Assembly: GCA_021775455.1 (NCBI GenBank)
Contig: JAJFHU010000047.1
Location: 1 to 64,000 of the forward strand
Origin: Hyphomicrobiales bacterium
GTDB lineage: Bacteria; Pseudomonadota; Alphaproteobacteria; Rhizobiales; Rhizobiaceae
Reading direction: 5' to 3'
DNA: 64,000 bases
Shown: positions 17,168 to 25,678 of the stretch, piece by piece
How the letters are laid out: every line of letters begins with the position of its first letter
Numbering within the stretch: position 1 is the stretch's first letter
Program-made: the position numbers and the translations under genes
Notes under the pieces: generated by a model
Database searches by the model: none
The model's input: only the letters and a program-made list of their open reading frames with translations
Told to the model about the DNA's origin: nothing

Positions 17168-17491
17168 TGGAACTACTTTCGGAAGGCTCTAGGGTATCGC
17201 GACCATGAAGACATCGTGAATTCTGGACAATGATCAGGCAACATACTTGTGCATATCAATCAAGCTTCTGTCAAAACCGATGTAAACTGCCACGCCAGGA
17301 AAAATTGAACCTGATGTCGATTCTTTGACAATTGCATAATTATCTTTTGAAATACTGATCGCAATCAACAGCCTATGGAATTGCCGCTTTACAGCATTGA
17401 CGGGCTTCGTTACATTTTTGAAATTGGGTGCGCCGACATAAAACCAAGAAGCACCACTTCGCATGATGCAAACCTGAGAGGGAATCAAAGA
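17168..17491. promoter_or_regulatory. 324-bp divergent control region of the peptide-type ABC system
   Basis: No gene is evident. On the plus strand TTGACA at 17325-17330, a 17-bp spacer and TGAAAT at 17348-17353 form a plausible sigma-70 promoter for the permease-ATPase operon. GAGAGGGA at 17477-17484 precedes the ATG at 17492 and serves as the ribosome-binding site. The longest upstream start (17375) would overlap the promoter and lacks a ribosome-binding site. I saw no strong dyad that would mark an operator. Confidence 0.45.
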
Positions 17492-18475
17492 ATGCATCCC
17501 GTACTGACAACTGTGGTCCAGCGTCTTGCTTTGGGAGTGATGACGCTGTTTTTCGTGTCAGTAATCATTTTCAGTTCTGTTGAAATGCTTCCCGGAGATT
17601 TTGGCGAGTCCGTTCTTGGTCAAGGCGCTACTGAAGAAACAAAAGCCGCTTTCCGACGTGAACTTGGATTGGACAAACCCGCTTATCTCCGATATTTCGA
17701 TTGGGCCGGAAGCGTATTGCAGGGAGATTTTGGCGATTCATTTTCAGGTCGTCGCGCTTCAGGAGGCTTGAATCGAGCCCGTGCGGTCGTGGATTTGGTT
17801 GCACCTCGCTTATGGAATACCTTGTTTTTAGCAAGTGCTACCGCAATAATCGCGGTGCCATTGGCCCTGATGTTGGGGATCACAGCAGCACTTTACCGCA
17901 ATTCTGCATATGACCGGGTAATGAATGCGGTAACATTATCTACCATATCCACGCCCGACTTTTTTCTCGCCTATATCCTGATACTGTTTCTTGCGGTTCT
18001 CAATCCAATCTTCCCCACGCTGGCAAACGTGACGGAGGCGACTGAATTCTGGGACAGGGTTTACAAGATCACTTTACCAGCAGCAACGCTTACAATGGTA
18101 ACGGTCGCCTATATGATGCGCATGACCCGGGCTGCAATCATCAACCTGCTGGCGACACCCTATATAGAAATGGCCCGCTTAAAAGGCGTCTCTCGCATGC
18201 AAGTAATATTGAAGCATGCGCTACCCAATGCCTGGGCGCCTATCTCAACAGTTGTCGCATTTAATCTCGCCTATTTGGTAGTGGGTGTTGTGGTGGTGGA
18301 AGTGGTGTTCAGCTACCCGGGAATTGGTCAGTTAATGGTTGATGCGGTAACTTCACGCGATGTACCCGTTGTTCAGGCGTGTGCGTTAATTTTTGCGGCA
18401 ACGTACATTATCCTTAATCTAATTGCCGACATCGTCGGAATTATTACCAACCCAAGATTGTTACATCCAAGATGA
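17492..18475 (+). CDS. Peptide-type ABC permease (DppB-like)
   Basis: A 327-residue inner-membrane subunit. It has an N-terminal membrane segment (LALGVMTLFFVSVIIFSSV), then a periplasmic stretch with LPGDFGESVLGQGAT and LGLDKPAYLRYFDWAGSVLQGDFGDSF, which is the DppB/OppB hallmark. The C-terminal pore domain has the coupling sequence YIEMARLKGVSRMQVILKHALPNA and the final FSYPGIGQLMVDAVTSRD. The ATG at 17492 was chosen for its ribosome-binding site and because it gives the normal length. It overlaps the next permease by ATGA. Confidence 0.93.
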   Translation: MHPVLTTVVQRLALGVMTLFFVSVIIFSSVEMLPGDFGESVLGQGATEETKAAFRRELGLDKPAYLRYFDWAGSVLQGDFGDSFSGRRASGGLNRARAVVDLVAPRLWNTLFLASATAIIAVPLALMLGITAALYRNSAYDRVMNAVTLSTISTPDFFLAYILILFLAVLNPIFPTLANVTEATEFWDRVYKITLPAATLTMVTVAYMMRMTRAAIINLLATPYIEMARLKGVSRMQVILKHALPNAWAPISTVVAFNLAYLVVGVVVVEVVFSYPGIGQLMVDAVTSRDVPVVQACALIFAATYIILNLIADIVGIITNPRLLHPR

Positions 18476-19389
18476 GCAAAGAAGAAACCTATTCCGCCGA
18501 AAGTGAAGTTGGTCAGGTCCGGTTGCGCCGCACCATTTGGCAACGCATGTGGATTGAGTTGAAGAAGGCTCCTTACACCGCCTGGTTTGGATTGATTGTT
18601 TTATTCGCTTATATTTTTGTTGCGGTTTTTGCCCCATGGATTGCGCCATACGGTGAAGCGCAGGTTTTCCCAAAACCCTACGCACCGTGGAGTGCAGAGC
18701 ATGTATTTGGGACCGACAGCATCGGACGAGACTTTTTATCCCGCCTTATATATGGCGCACGAAATACAATTGGCATTGCTCTGTTAACAACTACATTTTC
18801 ATTTCTGATTGGTGCTGGTTTTGGCTTGATGGCCGCAATCAACAGAAGTTGGCTCGACCAATTCCTGAGCCGAACTGTCGACATACTAATGGCGATCCCT
18901 GCGCTGATTTTCACTCTAATGCTTCTATCAATTTTTGGCTCAAGCGTTTGGACGCTGATCTTCATCATTGGCGCAATTGACTCAACCCGTTTTTTCCGAC
19001 TGACCAGGGCGGTTTCATTGAATGTCGTGGTAATGGACTATGTAGAAGCCGCGCGGCTTCGGGGGGAAGGTCTTCAATGGGTAATGTGGCGAGAGATTCT
19101 ACCGAATGTGTTACCGCCGTTGGTAGCTGAATACGGATTGCGATTCTGCTTCGTATTCCTGACGATAGCTTCGCTTTCATTCCTCGGGGTTGGTATTCAG
19201 CCACCAACTGCGGACTGGGGTTCAATGGTGCGTAACAATGCTTCCCTCATACAATATGCACAGTATGACATCACAGCGGCGGTTACTCCGCTACTACCGG
19301 CAGCGTCAATCGCATTGCTCACGATCGGGGTAAACTTCATAGTCGACTGGTTCCTCCACAAGACAAGCGGACTTCGCGATGACCACTAA
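18472..19389 (+). CDS. Peptide-type ABC permease (DppC-like)
   Basis: A 305-residue partner permease. After a short cytoplasmic tail come a first membrane helix (TAWFGLIVLFAYIFVAVFAPW), the DppC block HVFGTDSIGRDFLSRLIYGAR, and the coupling helix MDYVEAARLRGEGLQWVMWREILPN. SLSFLGVGIQPPTADWGSMV is the conserved C-terminal segment. It overlaps both neighbours, by 4 bp with the DppB-like gene and 11 bp with the ATPase gene, so the three are translationally coupled. Confidence 0.93.
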   Translation: MSKEETYSAESEVGQVRLRRTIWQRMWIELKKAPYTAWFGLIVLFAYIFVAVFAPWIAPYGEAQVFPKPYAPWSAEHVFGTDSIGRDFLSRLIYGARNTIGIALLTTTFSFLIGAGFGLMAAINRSWLDQFLSRTVDILMAIPALIFTLMLLSIFGSSVWTLIFIIGAIDSTRFFRLTRAVSLNVVVMDYVEAARLRGEGLQWVMWREILPNVLPPLVAEYGLRFCFVFLTIASLSFLGVGIQPPTADWGSMVRNNASLIQYAQYDITAAVTPLLPAASIALLTIGVNFIVDWFLHKTSGLRDDH

Positions 19390-21004
19390 AAGCAAAAAAA
19401 GATCCAAGGGCGACGTTCTTCTTGAAATGAAGGATGTGGTAATCGACGGTTATTCGGATGAGCGCTGGCATGAAATTGTCAAAGGCGTTGGCCTGACGCT
19501 ACGTCGTGGCGAAATTATGGGGCTAATCGGAGAATCCGGAGCTGGAAAATCGACACTGGGTCTGGCTGCAATGGGCTTTACCAAGCCAGGATGCCGCCTC
19601 ACCAGCGGCTCGATAACGTTTGACGGCATCGACCTGATGACGGCATCGGAAACAATGAAACGCCAGTTGTGGGGTTCCCGCATAGCCTATGTGGCCCAAT
19701 CTGCAGCCGCATCTTTCAATCCGGCTCACCGACTATTGGATCAAACGGTTGAATCCACTATCGGCCATAATATTCGAAGTGATAGTGAAGCAAGGCAGGA
19801 CGCCATAGACCTCTATGGCTCGTTACAACTACCTGATCCAATGAACATCGGAGAAAGGTACCCACATCAGGTTTCCGGTGGCCAATTGCAACGAATTATG
19901 ACTGCAATGGCCATGTCTCCGCGACCTGATCTGATAATTTTTGATGAGCCAACAACTGCGCTGGACGTAACCACCCAGGTCGAAGTGCTTAGATCGATGC
20001 GGGACATAGTTGAGCAGTTTCATACTGCAGCAATTTACATCACCCATGACTTGGCAGTTGTTGCCCAGATGGCAGACTTCATCAAAGTACTCCGCTACGG
20101 AGAGGAAGTAGAAGAAGCCAAGACGCGAAAAATGTTGAAAAACCCGGAAATGCCTTACACCAAATCCCTTTGGTCTGTCAGATCTTTGGAAAAACCTGAA
20201 AGCAAAAACGACGATATTGTAATTGACATCAAAAATGTGGATGCAGCCTATGGCAATACGGTCAAAGTCTTGCACGATGTGAATATTGAAGTTCCACGAG
20301 GCCGGACTGTGGCTGTCGTTGGAGAATCCGGTTCGGGGAAATCTACCACCGCCCGGGTAATTACCGGCTTGCTTCCGCCAATGAAAGGCGAAGTGTTGTT
20401 CAATGGAGAACCACTTCCACCAGCTTTGAGTAATCGCACAAAAGATCAGCTGAGACGGATCCAGATGATCTATCAAATGGCTGATACTGCGATGAATCCA
20501 AAGCAAAGTGTCGGGGATATTATCGGTCGCCCACTTACATTTTATCACGGCATTACAGGGCGTGCCCGCGAGAAACGCGTTATAGAACTGCTTGAGCTAA
20601 TCGAACTCAATGAAAGCTTTATGGATCGGTTACCGTCCGAGCTTTCAGGTGGACAGAAGCAGCGCATCTGTATTGCCAGGGCACTGGCCGCTGATCCTGA
20701 AGTCATTATTTGCGATGAAGTGACATCAGCACTGGATCAAATCGTTCAGGAAGGAATCTTGAAACTCCTGCTGCGATTGCAAAAGGAACTTAATATTACT
20801 TACCTGTTCATTACGCACGATATTGCAGTGGTTAAGGCCATTTCCGATGAAATCGTGGTGATGTTTCAAGGCGGCGTTGTTGAACAGGGGCTTAAGAGTG
20901 AAATTCTTTCGCCGCCGCATCCTGATTACACACAGTTGCTGCTTTCATCAGTTCCTGAAATGGATCCCGACTGGCTAACCAATCTTACGTCCAATCGTAG
21001 TTAG
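19379..21004 (+). CDS. Fused peptide-type ABC ATPase (DppD-DppF in one chain)
   Basis: A 541-residue protein containing two ATPase domains that are separate in E. coli Dpp. The first has [24 protein letters not shown] and [13 protein letters not shown]. The second, from about residue 285, has [24 protein letters not shown] and [13 protein letters not shown]. The second Walker B has Val where Pro is usual (DEVTSALD). Each half keeps its switch His (ITHDLAV and ITHDIAV). The C-terminus [19 protein letters not shown] is the usual family tail. The last 20 bp overlap the convergent esterase gene. Confidence 0.93.
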   Translation: MTTKSKKRSKGDVLLEMKDVVIDGYSDERWHEIVKGVGLTLRRGEIMGLIGESGAGKSTLGLAAMGFTKPGCRLTSGSITFDGIDLMTASETMKRQLWGSRIAYVAQSAAASFNPAHRLLDQTVESTIGHNIRSDSEARQDAIDLYGSLQLPDPMNIGERYPHQVSGGQLQRIMTAMAMSPRPDLIIFDEPTTALDVTTQVEVLRSMRDIVEQFHTAAIYITHDLAVVAQMADFIKVLRYGEEVEEAKTRKMLKNPEMPYTKSLWSVRSLEKPESKNDDIVIDIKNVDAAYGNTVKVLHDVNIEVPRGRTVAVVGESGSGKSTTARVITGLLPPMKGEVLFNGEPLPPALSNRTKDQLRRIQMIYQMADTAMNPKQSVGDIIGRPLTFYHGITGRAREKRVIELLELIELNESFMDRLPSELSGGQKQRICIARALAADPEVIICDEVTSALDQIVQEGILKLLLRLQKELNITYLFITHDIAVVKAISDEIVVMFQGGVVEQGLKSEILSPPHPDYTQLLLSSVPEMDPDWLTNLTSNRS

Positions 21005-21950
21005 CACTGGTTCCAAGCGTCTCAATTGCCTCAACAAAGCGGGAAAAACTTTCTTTGGCTCTCCTTGATGAACTTCGGGCACGTACGTAACCATGGATCA
21101 GGCCCGGTTCTACAATAGCCCTTGCTTTCCCGCCCGAAGCAACAATCTTCATGCAGTAATTCACCGCGTCGTCTCGCAAGGGGTCACATTCTGCTGCAAT
21201 CGCAATGGTTGGCGGAATATCTTTGAGATCAGTTGCTTTTAGCGGGGCAAACTCCCAACCGTCAGGTTCTTTGCCACCGCATCTCATTTTGTAATAGTAC
21301 GCCATGTCCCCCGTTGAGAGGAGTGGCGCATCTGCATGCTCTAAATAGGAATCCCAATCAAGTCTCCCCCCAAATGCTGGATATAGGAAAACCTGACCAA
21401 CCGGTTTTTGCCGGTAACCTCTCTTCCGATGACAGACAGCTGCAGCAATGCAAGCTCCCGCGCTGTCACCTGCCAATACAATGGGCAGGTTGCTGGACTG
21501 GCACATATGCTCAAATACACACGATACATCTTCAACATCACCGGGAAACAAGTGCTCCGGCGCAAGGCGATAATCAACTGATGTAACTCTAAATCCCGTT
21601 CGATCGCAAATTTCAGCGCAGACATCGTCATGGCTGTTCAGACTACCAACTACAAAGCCACCGCCGTGGACGTACAAAACCTGTGCCGATGCCCCGACAT
21701 TCTGCTTCTCATAAGATCGAACAAGTACGGGATGCGGTGCCTCAACTACGAAATCCTCGGAAGAAACTTTCGCTGGTCTTCCTGCATAAAATTCACGGCA
21801 CAAATTTTCATACGACTTGCGTTGTTCATCCACAGAAATTTTGGTGTTGTTCTGAGGCAATAGCTGGTTTGTTCGCTCGATAAACGTCCAAATCTCGTCA
21901 TCTATCAAATCGCGGTACTTGTCCGCATATTTGTCCTTTTGTTTGCTCAT
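20985..21950 (-). CDS. Alpha/beta hydrolase, hormone-sensitive-lipase (type IV esterase) family
   Basis: A 321-residue cytoplasmic esterase. The HSL signature HGGG is at 95-98 (YVHGGGFVVGS), the nucleophile Ser163 is in GDSAGA, the acid is in ECDPLRDD, and His is in GLIHGYVRARS. VDYRLAPEHLFPGDVED is also characteristic. I start at ATG 21950 (MSKQKDKYADKY) because it gives the normal family length. A longer frame from GTG 22031 adds a Phe/Tyr-rich extension without a ribosome-binding site. Its 3' end overlaps the ABC ATPase gene by 20 bp tail-to-tail, which makes both ends mutually constrained. Confidence 0.9.
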   Translation of the reverse strand: MSKQKDKYADKYRDLIDDEIWTFIERTNQLLPQNNTKISVDEQRKSYENLCREFYAGRPAKVSSEDFVVEAPHPVLVRSYEKQNVGASAQVLYVHGGGFVVGSLNSHDDVCAEICDRTGFRVTSVDYRLAPEHLFPGDVEDVSCVFEHMCQSSNLPIVLAGDSAGACIAAAVCHRKRGYRQKPVGQVFLYPAFGGRLDWDSYLEHADAPLLSTGDMAYYYKMRCGGKEPDGWEFAPLKATDLKDIPPTIAIAAECDPLRDDAVNYCMKIVASGGKARAIVEPGLIHGYVRARSSSRRAKESFSRFVEAIETLGTSANYDWT

Positions 21951-22053
21951 CTGGTCAATTGAATACCATGCTGATGTTGAAAAATAACTGAACACATTAT
22001 TGTACCTGATTCCACAACCGGTTAAGCTCACTTAAAACCGGTTGGGAATAAAA

Positions 22054-24291
22054 ATGAAATTGAGGGGATTGGGGCGCTTTTTCAAGGGAATTTTGTCGCC
22101 GACTTATTTGCTTGGTTTTCTCCTGCTTGCCTCACTCTTGGTGATGCGAGTTGGAGACCCACTGTTTATTAAAACCGTTCGCCTTCAGTCTTTTGATTTT
22201 CTGCAACGTTTGAAGCCGCGTGAATACACCAAATTGCCGGTCGCTATTCTTGATATTGACGAAGTTTCACTGCGGAAGTTTGGGCAATGGCCCTGGCCCA
22301 GAACCCGAATTGCCGAACTGATTGATAAACTTCGGGAAAACGGTGCCTCCACAACCGGCTTTGACATTATATTCTCCGAGCCGGATCGATTGTCGCCTGC
22401 GAGAATAGCCGCGGACAATCCCGACCTTCCGGAGGATCTTCGTCAGCAACTTAAGAAAATGCGCGATAATGAATCAGTAATGGCGGAGGCAATGAAAAAG
22501 CATCGCGTGGTACTTGGAGAAACCAGCGTGCGCCAAGGTCAGGATGTTGATGAAGAAGCTGAACCGCTTCCTGAACAGGGCTATTCACTGATAGGCGAAG
22601 ACCCGAAACCGTTTCTTACCAAATTCTACGGTCTCGTGCGCAACATGCCGCAACTTGAGGAATTCGCGAGTGGTCACGGTGTATTCAGTGTGGAGCCAGA
22701 CCCTGACGGCATATACCGACGCCCGCCTCTGGTGATGTTGACAGGAGGCAACATTCGATTGGCATTGTCTGCTGAAGTTTTGAGAGTAGCTACAGGCGGT
22801 ATGGGTTACGCAATTAAAACAAGTAAGGCTGGTATCGAAGGTATCATAGTGGCACGTAAACTTGTACCAACTGACCAAAGTGGAAAAGTTTGGCCGTATT
22901 TTACACCTTCCTTACGCAGTCGCTTCATCTCTGCAAATGACTTGTTGAGCGGCAATGCCGATCCGACAAAGATCAAAGGTCACATGATATTGGTTGGTAC
23001 ATCAGCGGTAGGGCTGGAAGATTTTCGTGCTACACCACTTGGAGTTCAAATGCCTGGTGTAGAAATTCACGCGCAGGTAATCGAAAACATACTGACAAAC
23101 ACGATGCTGAAAAGGCCTCCAACAGCATTGGTGATCGAATTGCTGGCGGCACTTTTGGCGGGACTGGCGATCATCTTTATCGTACCGAGGTTGGGCGCGG
23201 TGAACTCGTTCATCAGCGGCGGCATGATGGTAGTCTTGTTTTCCGGTGTGACCCTTTATGCATTCTGGTATCATCGGACCCTGTTTGACCCGACTTTTCC
23301 AATCGTGGCGGCAACGGCAAACTACATACTGGCGGCAACCGCTAACTACATTCGGGAAGAACAACAAAAGCGCCAGATCCGCGGAGCATTTGGACAATAT
23401 CTTTCCCCTGCCCTTGTTGATCAATTGAGTGACAATCCAGATCGATTGGTTCTGGGGGGTGAAACCCGAGAGCTTTCAGTCCTGTTCTCTGACGTTCGAT
23501 CGTTTACAACAATCTCAGAAAGTTACAAGGATTATCCGCAGGGTCTCACTCGTCTGATGAACCGGTTTCTTACGACAATGTCGGAGCCAATTTTGGATCG
23601 TAACGGTACTATCGACAAATATATGGGCGACGCGATCATGGCGTTCTGGAACGCGCCAGTTGACGACGAAAATCACGCCATGAATGCCTGCACCGCTGGG
23701 TTGGTGATGATCGATCAAGTGCGAAAGTTGAATGAGGAACGAAAAATTGAACTTGAGGATTCAGACGAAGAATATCATGAAATAAGCATTGGTATCGGCA
23801 TCAATTCCGGTAGTTGTGTGGTTGGAAATATGGGCAGCGAAATGCGTTTCGATTACACCGCTCTCGGGGACACAGTTAATCTTGCTTCCAGACTGGAGGG
23901 GCAATCAAAACCGTATGGGCTTTCCATAATTTTGGGTGAGCCAACTGCCAATGCCGTTGTTGATGAACTTGCATTGTTTGAAATTGATCTTATTCGGGTC
24001 AAGGGCAAGAATGAACCTGTTCGAATTTTTGCACTTGTTGGTGACCAGGAACTCAAACAACATGAAGATTTTAAAGCAGTGCGTGCAATGAATGCTACCA
24101 TGATAACGGCATACAGAAATCAGGATTGGAAATCAGCCTACGAGGCGCTTGAGTTGATGGAAAATGCCAATGAACGATTGGATTTCGATATCTCCACCTA
24201 CTTGTTCATCTACGAAACGCGTATATCAGAATTCCGTGCCAACCCCCCCGGGGCTTCCTGGGATGGCGTATATACTGCGACATCGAAGTGA
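22054..24291 (+). CDS. CHASE2-domain adenylate/guanylate cyclase
   Basis: A 745-residue membrane signalling enzyme making cAMP or cGMP. After a first membrane helix (~15-35) comes an extracytoplasmic CHASE2 sensor: VAILDIDEVSLRKFGQWPWPRTRIAEL, DIIFSEPD and the HGVFSVEPDPDGIYRRPPLV block are diagnostic. Three more membrane helices follow (~355-435), then a class III cyclase domain. That domain has LFSDVRSFTTISE (first metal Asp), YMGDAIMAFWNAPV (second metal Asp) and YTALGDTVNLASRLEG. The Lys/Asp specificity pair favours adenylate cyclase only weakly. The ATG at 22054 follows GGGA. It stands alone. Confidence 0.93.
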   Translation: MKLRGLGRFFKGILSPTYLLGFLLLASLLVMRVGDPLFIKTVRLQSFDFLQRLKPREYTKLPVAILDIDEVSLRKFGQWPWPRTRIAELIDKLRENGASTTGFDIIFSEPDRLSPARIAADNPDLPEDLRQQLKKMRDNESVMAEAMKKHRVVLGETSVRQGQDVDEEAEPLPEQGYSLIGEDPKPFLTKFYGLVRNMPQLEEFASGHGVFSVEPDPDGIYRRPPLVMLTGGNIRLALSAEVLRVATGGMGYAIKTSKAGIEGIIVARKLVPTDQSGKVWPYFTPSLRSRFISANDLLSGNADPTKIKGHMILVGTSAVGLEDFRATPLGVQMPGVEIHAQVIENILTNTMLKRPPTALVIELLAALLAGLAIIFIVPRLGAVNSFISGGMMVVLFSGVTLYAFWYHRTLFDPTFPIVAATANYILAATANYIREEQQKRQIRGAFGQYLSPALVDQLSDNPDRLVLGGETRELSVLFSDVRSFTTISESYKDYPQGLTRLMNRFLTTMSEPILDRNGTIDKYMGDAIMAFWNAPVDDENHAMNACTAGLVMIDQVRKLNEERKIELEDSDEEYHEISIGIGINSGSCVVGNMGSEMRFDYTALGDTVNLASRLEGQSKPYGLSIILGEPTANAVVDELALFEIDLIRVKGKNEPVRIFALVGDQELKQHEDFKAVRAMNATMITAYRNQDWKSAYEALELMENANERLDFDISTYLFIYETRISEFRANPPGASWDGVYTATSK

Positions 24292-24294
24292 ATT

Positions 24295-25647
24295 TTATTC
24301 CAATTTCAGAAGTTCAACCAGTTCCGCGTCACGATTAAACCGATCCGGACGATAGTGGATTGCACCATCCTTTGTCGCCCATGCGGTAACATAGGTCACG
24401 AATACATCCAATGGTTTGTCAGGATTGACTGTCGTGGCTCCTTGGACAGGGATTTTCCAACCGGCACTCTCAAAGAATTCCGAAGCATTTTGCAGTTTGA
24501 CATTGATAGCGCCCAGACCTGTAGTTTCCTTGTTGTGATAATCCGGTTCAATCTTCAAATTGAGAACATGATCATCCACATCAACTCTGGAAATTTGAAC
24601 CACCTTGCCAAAGAAAGTGGGAAGTGAGCCATACTCGCTATTTTCTGCAATCTTGAAGTGGCTTTTTTTCTCCCCATCAAGGATTACTCTAGCGCTACTG
24701 TCCGCCAAATTAATGTAGACGTGATTATCACCCAGAGCCCGGTTTTGCCATCGCCGCCGCTCAAGGTTGATAAGCATCTGCTTCATTCGCGTCTCGATAG
24801 GGATTACCATCGCAGACAATGTATCGGCATCGACGTCACCAGTAACTGCTAGTCCATTGCGGCTCTGATATGCTTTGACGGCCTCAAAAGTGTCACTGTC
24901 ATGAACGTCACCGCCTACCATCAACGACCCCGGTAAATCACCGGTAAGCCCAAGCAGTTGGCGTATACCAACCATGGCAGGATCTTTGTCCCCCGTCTTG
25001 ATGACACCGGTATTTCCGGCGATCTTTGGCCAATACCCAGCTTCAATTATGCGCTCATACTCCGCGTATTTTGCAATCAACCGGAAATAGCGATCATCAG
25101 CCTTCAGCAGATCACTGGCAAAATTACGCAAGTTTCCGGCGTCAGCAGCGCCGCTGATTATCTCATCGGGGTCAATTATTATTGGCTCAACCTGATTTTG
25201 ACTGGGTTCAACACGAGGTCGGATTCGACCATTCAGCAAATTGTCAGCAAATTCTATGAAGGCACCAGAAAGCAACAAATCCAGCTGCGCCAAATCGGAT
25301 GTTTCAAGGCTGCCCATTAGTGGCGCTATTTCTTCCACATCATAATGTTTAGCTGAAAGACCATGTATAAATGACCGGTTAAGTTCTTCATACAGCGCTT
25401 TGCCCTTGGATTTTGGTCCTGTGTCCCGGGTCCAGACGGGTTTGTAATACCGACTCTCGTAATAAGCACGAATATCGGAGTAATGCATATCGATGTTCTC
25501 GATACCAGTATCCGCCTTGTTGCTTGCGAAGGTTTCTTTGATGACAGCGGCAATAGCCGTGCTTCCTTGCGCACGAAGCTCTTTCGGAATTGTAACGGCT
25601 ACCAGCGTCAAAATCAGGATTAATGTGAACCCACGCGAAATGATCAT
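24295..25647 (-). CDS. Catalytically dead L,D-transpeptidase-like protein (YcbB/LdtD-related)
   Basis: A 450-residue exported protein. It has an N-terminal signal (FTLILILTLVAVTIPKELRAQG), a scaffold with YYKPVWTRD, and HGLSAKHYDVEEIAPLM. A peptidoglycan-binding-like helix bundle follows (FEAVKAYQSRNGLAVTGDVDADTLSAM), then the LERRRW linker that leads into the catalytic domain in YcbB. The catalytic core SHGCxR block is absent and the whole protein has no cysteine. Yet the post-catalytic segment VFVTYVTAWATKDGAIHYRPD is retained. It is probably a structural or peptidoglycan-binding protein. Last gene of the adhesin-secretion locus, 31 bp after the adhesin stop. Confidence 0.8.
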   Translation of the reverse strand: MIISRGFTLILILTLVAVTIPKELRAQGSTAIAAVIKETFASNKADTGIENIDMHYSDIRAYYESRYYKPVWTRDTGPKSKGKALYEELNRSFIHGLSAKHYDVEEIAPLMGSLETSDLAQLDLLLSGAFIEFADNLLNGRIRPRVEPSQNQVEPIIIDPDEIISGAADAGNLRNFASDLLKADDRYFRLIAKYAEYERIIEAGYWPKIAGNTGVIKTGDKDPAMVGIRQLLGLTGDLPGSLMVGGDVHDSDTFEAVKAYQSRNGLAVTGDVDADTLSAMVIPIETRMKQMLINLERRRWQNRALGDNHVYINLADSSARVILDGEKKSHFKIAENSEYGSLPTFFGKVVQISRVDVDDHVLNLKIEPDYHNKETTGLGAINVKLQNASEFFESAGWKIPVQGATTVNPDKPLDVFVTYVTAWATKDGAIHYRPDRFNRDAELVELLKLE

Positions 25648-25678
25648 ACTCGTTACAGCCCCTGCTTAAGGATCAATT

